DNA of 64,000 nucleotides, from assembly GCA_903813345.2 (NCBI GenBank), contig CAIIXF020000005.1, positions 4,741,375 to 4,805,374 of the forward strand, in the 5' to 3' direction. A program made the translations under genes and the position numbers. The DNA is from Owenia fusiformis (Eukaryota; Annelida; Polychaeta; Sabellida; Oweniidae). Positions 58,688 through 64,000 of this stretch are shown piece by piece. Below the pieces are notes generated by a model. It did no database searches and was not told where the DNA came from. It was given only the letters and a program-made list of their open reading frames with translations. The stretch's first letter is position 1. Each line of letters opens with the position of its first letter.

Positions 58688-59014
58688 GTTATTGTATTGT
58701 ATTACATTGTATTGTATTTATTGTATTGCATTGTGTAGCATTGTATTGTATTGCATTGTATTATATTGTATTTATTGTATTGCATTGTACATAATTGTAT
58801 TGTATTGCATTGTATTGTACTGTATTGCATAACATTGTATTGTATTGCATATTGTATTGTTTTATGCATTGCATCGTATTGTATTATAAATGCATTTTAT
58901 TGTAATTGTATTGTATTGTATTTATTGTTTTGTATTGTTTGTATTGTATTGCATAACATTGTATTAAATTGTATGGCATTAAATTTTATTGTATTGCATT
59001 GTATTGTATTGTAA
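58688..59014 (+). repeat. ATTGT pentanucleotide microsatellite
   Basis: About 325 bp of tattg/cattg/tatttattg variants. A 10-15-bp super-period (attgtattgcattgt) is visible. Long open frames rich in Cys, Ile and Tyr across it are artefacts of the 5-bp period. Confidence 0.95.
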
Positions 59015-60575
59015 CAATGAGTAAACATACGAACTTTTTCCACCGTTAATGTATGTTTGAATCTCACTCAGTCTGATCCACTCGTTCACGACAGCTATTG
59101 CTTGCGTTGTTAGGTTGAAAGAATGTTAATTGGTGGAGAATGGCGATTTGAATCGTGAATTGATACTAACGTCTGTTAATAAGACTTCGGAATGCACTAT
59201 TGCATTTTCTAAAGTCGTCACTTCATTTTTTGAACCGTTCGTAGAAAGGTAATTAAGAATTGAAAAAGTTTATTCAACGTCTTTCCCAGGTGGTTATCCT
59301 TGACCTACGAACCTTCTAATATTTGCCCAACATGTCTAAAAGATATGTATCACATCAGTAAAAGAGTATATAATTCAAAATTAAAACACATTTGGCGTAA
59401 TTTTAACACATGCCATCACGATCAAAATATTTGCTTAGGACTTACTCTACGCAGGTGATCCAAAAGACAGAGTGCCAAAAATACTAGATGGATTTTAGCA
59501 CATATGTTGACTATGAGTCAAAAGTTGCAAATGTGAAGTTTCGGAATTCACATGGTAAAGAGCTTACTTAAGCATCCTTCAAAAACTTCAAACAGGACTT
59601 AACTTCATTCTTTGTAAAAACATGATGAAATTGTCAAAGGATGGGCTCTGCAGTTAGAATCCTTTTATTGGAAATCGATCGCACTATCTTTACAAGATTA
59701 TTGGGTATAAATATGGTGTTAGTTATCGGACTTTATCAATGTCGTTTTGACTTTATAAATAAAAGCATATGGTATAATTATCTCTTACCCCTTTCTCAAT
59801 AAGGTTGAAGAACATGCATTATATCATTTAATTATAGTCTTGTACTCAAGATGGGCTAAAGGTTTCAAGAATGACATGCCATTGGTATGTGAATGATATA
59901 CCACTGGTACGTTCAGGAATCTAACAAGATGCCGAATATCAAAATAGTCAATTTGCACCAATTCAAAATGAAAGTGATGTTGCGATAAAAAAAACAAATC
60001 ACTTTATACAATTCAGCTATGCTACACATAAAGGCCTAATGTATAATCAAATTACAAAGAATTGCAGGGTAAAAACACATCTGGAAATAAAGTGACTAGT
60101 GGCATTTGTATGATACACCATGGTGTGGCATATGAATTCAAAAACAAGATTCCATATTCAAGAGCAAAGAATTTATCATTCCTAGTTTTACTAAGAATAG
60201 ATCAAAATGAACTCAAAACGGTATAACTTCTTCTAAACCACTTGAAACTCTGTGAAAAACAATTGCCAATTGCTTGCAATGTGCCCTTCAAACGAATGAA
60301 TGATTTCTAACTGATAAAAGGTCAAATATTTACAGATACTTTAATCGAAAGTGCAACTTTCTTTGAGTGGGTTTTATATGATATAAATGCGACCTATGTG
60401 CCCCCTTGTATATTACTGAGATGCTGTATATCAATTTGTTGTTGTGCACGGATTGGTACGGACCGATAATGTACATACAAGGAAAGTTCCGTTGACTTAA
60501 TAAACTGCTAACATTGACGTCGCGGAAGATCCCAACCATACGTCCAGTGAACATTGAAGCGGCAAAGAGCATTGG
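59015..60575. other. Intergenic, nothing recognised
   Basis: AT-rich. No repeat or exon is recognised. Confidence 0.4.
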
Positions 60576-60750
60576 ACCGGTGTAAAAGGGTAGGAGGTCC
60601 TATCAAATTATGGTCCTACTCTCCATTGATTTATATGGTGACCTAAGTACAACTCTTTCCCTTATTATCTTATACATAATCAGGGCCAGAAAGGGCTGTT
60701 AAGAAAGGGGACCATAATTCCCGGGGGACCATAATTTCTTTCACACCGGG
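60576..60750 (+). mobile_element. Dispersed MITE, copy 2
   Basis: It begins accggtgtaaaagggtagga and ends tttctttcacaccggg, so the inverse termini CCGGTGTAAAAG/CTTTCACACCGG are better kept than in copy 1 at 21994-22166. The body is about 90% alike by eye. Confidence 0.87.
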
Positions 60751-60994
60751 CTTACAAGCCAGATTTACGACCCATCACAACCGTCTTAATTCATTTAAAT
60801 ATAGGCACATATATCAATGACCTGCACCTCATGTAAAAATTCGTAATTAGTTGCACATTGTACATCATTGTTTTTCATGTTATCTAAATTCTATATATAG
60901 CAAGTTTTATTGGTATTGATGCTATATATAGATGATCTAAGTGTATTAATTTAGATAATATTACGTCAGTACCAGTAAATGAATGGAATGAAGA

Positions 60995-61827
60995 CCCCCT
61001 CACACATGAGTGAATCGGGGAGTGAATCCATCAAGCGCAGCCTGGCGCATGGGAAATATTTGTCAATTTTGGCGAATCTTGAGCGAAAGTGTTTCAAAAT
61101 CTGTTACATAATCTTAAAACAAAACAAATGATAATGTAAGATAACTATTTGTTGCGAATGATTTACGAACGGGTGACGATGACAACTTTTATTCGCTAAA
61201 ATACGCTGGGTCTCGCCATAGGCTTTCAAGAGACTTTCTCCCCGGCCTCTGATGAACTAGTGGCCGTTCAGTTATTACAGGGAAAGCTCTTGGTGGACCA
61301 TAGCAACCACATGCTGCAGCCTCAGGCGTTCTTTATCTTCCATTTCGACAGGGAAATATTTGATTTGATTTGGTCTCCTCCTTTCAATTTAGCTTTGACA
61401 GTCCGTAAATATTTTTTACAGTTCGTACACGTTCGTAAACTAAACTGTCCCAAAGATTCACAATGAGATCGCCCTCGCTCGCAAATTAGGCGACCCCGAC
61501 CTGATAACTGGCGACAGGAACAGTTCAGAAATAGACCCCAGTCAGGCCACTCGAAACCTATGCGAAGACTTACCGATCGTTAATGCATTGATACGAATTA
61601 CAACCCCAGGATTACAGCGAACTTTTATTCGTAGCATGTTTCTAAACATGTTCAAAATTTTCCGACGCATGAAACTAATTCCAACGGATGTAAACGTAAG
61701 GCTCTCAAACGCAACGATATGCGACGTACTGTCTCGTCCATAACTCGTGGAAACGGTTTTGACTAATGTTTTGTTCGCCACATATAACGAAGGTTGACAT
61801 TGGGGATTTTTTTCTCATATGTGAGGG
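60995..61827. mobile_element. Possible old transposon with short inverted ends
   Basis: ccccctcacacatgag (60995-61010) faces ctcatatgtgaggg (61814-61827). The 0.83-kb interior has higher GC than its surroundings and an unassigned 68-codon open frame (61260-61466). No transposase motif or clear target duplication is visible. Confidence 0.35.
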
Positions 61828-62323
61828 AGCCTTAAAAGTACACAAGAATTAGTACAAAACGAGGTATGAAGAATTGTCACATGTACCTTTAAATTTATTT
61901 AAACTATTTAAAGTAGGTCCTCTTGAAAACGAACTCACAAATATTCTAAATTCATATATTTTGTCAGCCTGAGACAATCTGAACAACTTACTTCCTGACG
62001 GTCCTACAAATATTGAATAAAGACTACATGTACTTGTATTTTGGCTTAACCATATCTAGACTGCTCATAGTCCTTAATATTACTTGACCCTTTCTTAGAA
62101 AAAACAACATGTGACTGAAACCTATAGCTACCTATGCTATTCATCGCCGCATAATCGTAAGAAATTCATAATTTTGTCGAAGAGGAATTTGAAATGTGCA
62201 CTTTGATCTGCTGGTTATAATGGTTACCTATTCTATTCACTAAACACAAAACAATACAAAATTATAATTCAGAAATCATTCAGGACATCAAAAGGCCTTC
62301 ATCGGTTAAAACCTATACTCGGC

Positions 62324-62399
62324 TACCCTGCGCGCAGAGTCTAGTTAAACTACGAGAAGCTCTCTTTTAAGAAGTGAAGTCAAACGAATGCAAAGGGTA
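62324..62399 (+). mobile_element. 76-bp mini-MITE, copy 2, with perfect 9-bp target duplication
   Basis: The same body as 55580-55658 less three bases (taccctgcgcgcagagtcta to gcaaagggta). It is flanked by atactcggc on both sides (62315-62323 and 62400-62408). Confidence 0.92.
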
Positions 62400-62408
62400 A
62401 TACTCGGC

Positions 62409-63040
62409 CATGGCGTCTAGGTATCTTACTCCTTTGCATCTTCGCACGCTCGGTCTTCCCTGCGTTCGACCGACTGACATCTAAAAGACCTTTTGGAAGA
62501 CTCATTTGTGTGATTTATATTTCATTGTGCATTTCGGGGAGGATTGGCTCCCAGATTCGAAGTCGATATTTTCCGACAATGAAAACGCCGAAATGTCGTT
62601 ATTTTCTGATAGTATAACCTATTATAATTTCAAAATAAACAGTTCAAAAGATTCAAACCAATATCTCGATCATTTCTTGTGAGTTTTGGACTTTTTGTGA
62701 GGAAATAAGACCAAAATTCACGATTCAAATGTTGATTTGAACAAAATGGCGGCTGTTGGAATTCGAATTTTGTAGGCTTTGTATAAAAAACCTCCTACCC
62801 ACGTACCCTCGTACCCACGTACGTGGGTCCTGACCCAGTCTTTAAAGAGTTAAATCTTTAACATTTTTTAAACATTATTCTATCTCAATGTATGCTTAAT
62901 TATGGATGAATTTATGTACCCATATGCCTTTATTTCTAGATCGGACATCTGTCTCGTCATAAAATAAAGCCGGCATTGCATAATGTTCATTTGAGCTATT
63001 TGAGTGTTGTTTTTGATATATCGAAGCGATTTTTTGTTGA
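62409..63040. other. Intergenic; one perfect palindrome
   Basis: No gene is recognised. 62813-62828 (acccacgtacgtgggt) is a perfect 16-bp palindrome inside a short cgtaccc-rich stretch. Confidence 0.4.
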
Positions 63041-63246
63041 TCGGGCAGTCTTACAGTGTACAACCAATCTATTGCTTGGCGCAAATTGGCCACATGGGGC
63101 ATGTGTTGTAAAGTGCTGTAGTTTTTGACCCCATGAGCAGAATATGGTAAAACTTTCACAACAAAATTCACATTGAATGACCTGAATGATTCTGGATTGA
63201 CGAATTTATTCAACTTTTCATCAGTCCTGTTTTTTAACACCCTGTA
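63041..63246. mobile_element. Mariner-like element remnant (right end)
   Basis: The right end (gtttttt + aacaccctgta at 63229-63246) is the inverse of tacagggtgtccaaaaaa, as found at 63811. The interior at 63111-63180 (ctgtagtttttgac...attcacattgaatgac) matches 63889-63955. An open minus-strand frame of 114 codons covers it but is unassigned. Confidence 0.6.
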
Positions 63247-63810
63247 GTTTCGATTTTTATCACATATACTTTTTATTCTTTCAAACGATATTACAAGTAT
63301 TCATTGTTTGCACGACAGATTTGAACTATACGTGTAATTTGTATTATGTCTTTTATTTAATTTAACATCAGAATTGGAGATACAAAGTGATAGAATGATC
63401 AATTCACACGATGTAAAGGAATAATAAAGGCTGCATTTCTGTTTAACCGTGGCGCAATTGAATAACGAAATATTTGAAAAGTAGAAGGATTCGCTATATT
63501 CGTTTTTAATCGCTTTTTAGCACAATTTAAGGATAATTGTGCGCACTAGTTCAGTGAATCATTTAGATGGAATTAAAAGTTAGAGTTGCCAAACTTATGC
63601 AGGGGAGTGTAAGTTTGGTTTTGTAAACTTCGACATTATTCATGGCCGTTTGATCCATAATTAGGTAATATAAAGAGTAGAGTTTTATTTTGACAATGAT
63701 TTGATGTAAAACTGGTTTGAATGATAAAAGTTCAGCTTTGTAGTTTCTAGCTTTTTGCGCGTAAAACGTGAATACAATGGACAACAACGACACCAAATCT
63801 TTGACTAACA
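63247..63810. other. Spacer between two related element remnants
   Basis: AT-rich with no recognised content. Confidence 0.4.
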
Positions 63811-64000
63811 TACAGGGTGTCCAAAAAAAACAGGACCGTAAGAAAGTTGAATAACTCGTGCCCACTTTGAGCATGTTTTAAAAAGGACTGTAGTTTTTGA
63901 CACACTGAACAGATTATCATTAAACTTTTGGAACAAAATTCACATTGAATGAACTAAGTAATTCTAAAATTTCAAGGCGAAATATGCAAAATTGACCGAG
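63811..64000 (+). mobile_element. Mariner-like element, left end, cut by the window edge
   Basis: It starts tacagggtgtccaaaaaaaa, a terminus type common in Tc1/mariner-related elements. Its next 180 bp share blocks with 63090-63180. It continues beyond the window, so coding capacity is unknown. Confidence 0.6.

Noticed and set aside
58548-59014. Two open frames rich in Cys/Ile/Tyr
   Set aside because: These are translations of the ATTGT microsatellite, with no independent coding signal.
62896-63240. 114-codon minus-strand frame as a gene
   Set aside because: Its start overlaps the terminus and shared internal block of a mariner-like remnant, so it is more likely part of a mobile element.
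1-64000. A new multi-gene system or gene cluster
   Set aside because: The three genes belong to unrelated, well-known families. Nothing in the spacing or order suggests joint function.

Overview
This window is eukaryotic DNA: AT-rich, intron-split and dense in repeats, with no operons, ribosome-binding sites or CRISPR. Three protein-coding genes could be assembled exon by exon, using splice sites, intron phase and protein motifs. Their mix (a clan-2 cytochrome P450, an acidic nucleoplasmin-type chaperone and an FGF8/17/18-like ligand with signal peptide) points to an animal, most likely an invertebrate deuterostome such as a hemichordate, echinoderm or cephalochordate. The species cannot be fixed from the sequence alone.

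Layout. 1-393 holds a decayed non-LTR retrotransposon reverse transcriptase on the minus strand. 917-2892 (+) holds the last three exons of a cytochrome P450; its 5' part lies outside the window. 3833-16994 (+) is a complete eight-exon nucleoplasmin-like gene of 269 codons. Its introns carry a nested stack of TTAA-flanked palindromes (4319-7635), an 827-bp foldback with a 5-bp target duplication (9146-9972), an eight-copy 105-bp array that ends at a splice acceptor (13659-14509), and MITE-like elements (16296-16710). 17106-26360 is intergenic, with a C/A-rich strand-biased block, a dispersed MITE and a 33-bp minisatellite with higher-order structure. 26790-44488 (-) is a five-exon FGF8/17/18-like gene of about 245 codons with a 43-nt exon encoding the signal-peptide core. 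44519-64000 shows no gene I can support. It contains foldbacks, a pair of tiny MITEs with 9-bp target duplications, a second copy of the dispersed MITE, an ATTGT microsatellite and mariner-like termini.

The three genes act in unrelated processes: oxidative metabolism, histone/chromatin chaperoning and secreted signalling. I see no sign of a functional cluster. I found no convincing new multi-gene system. The most distinctive content is structural: repeated, independent insertion of palindromic elements at TTAA sites inside one intron, a minisatellite whose unit resembles its host intron's 3' end, and several non-autonomous elements with readable target duplications.

Limits: exon models were made by eye without transcript data, family names rest on motif recognition, and no database search was possible.
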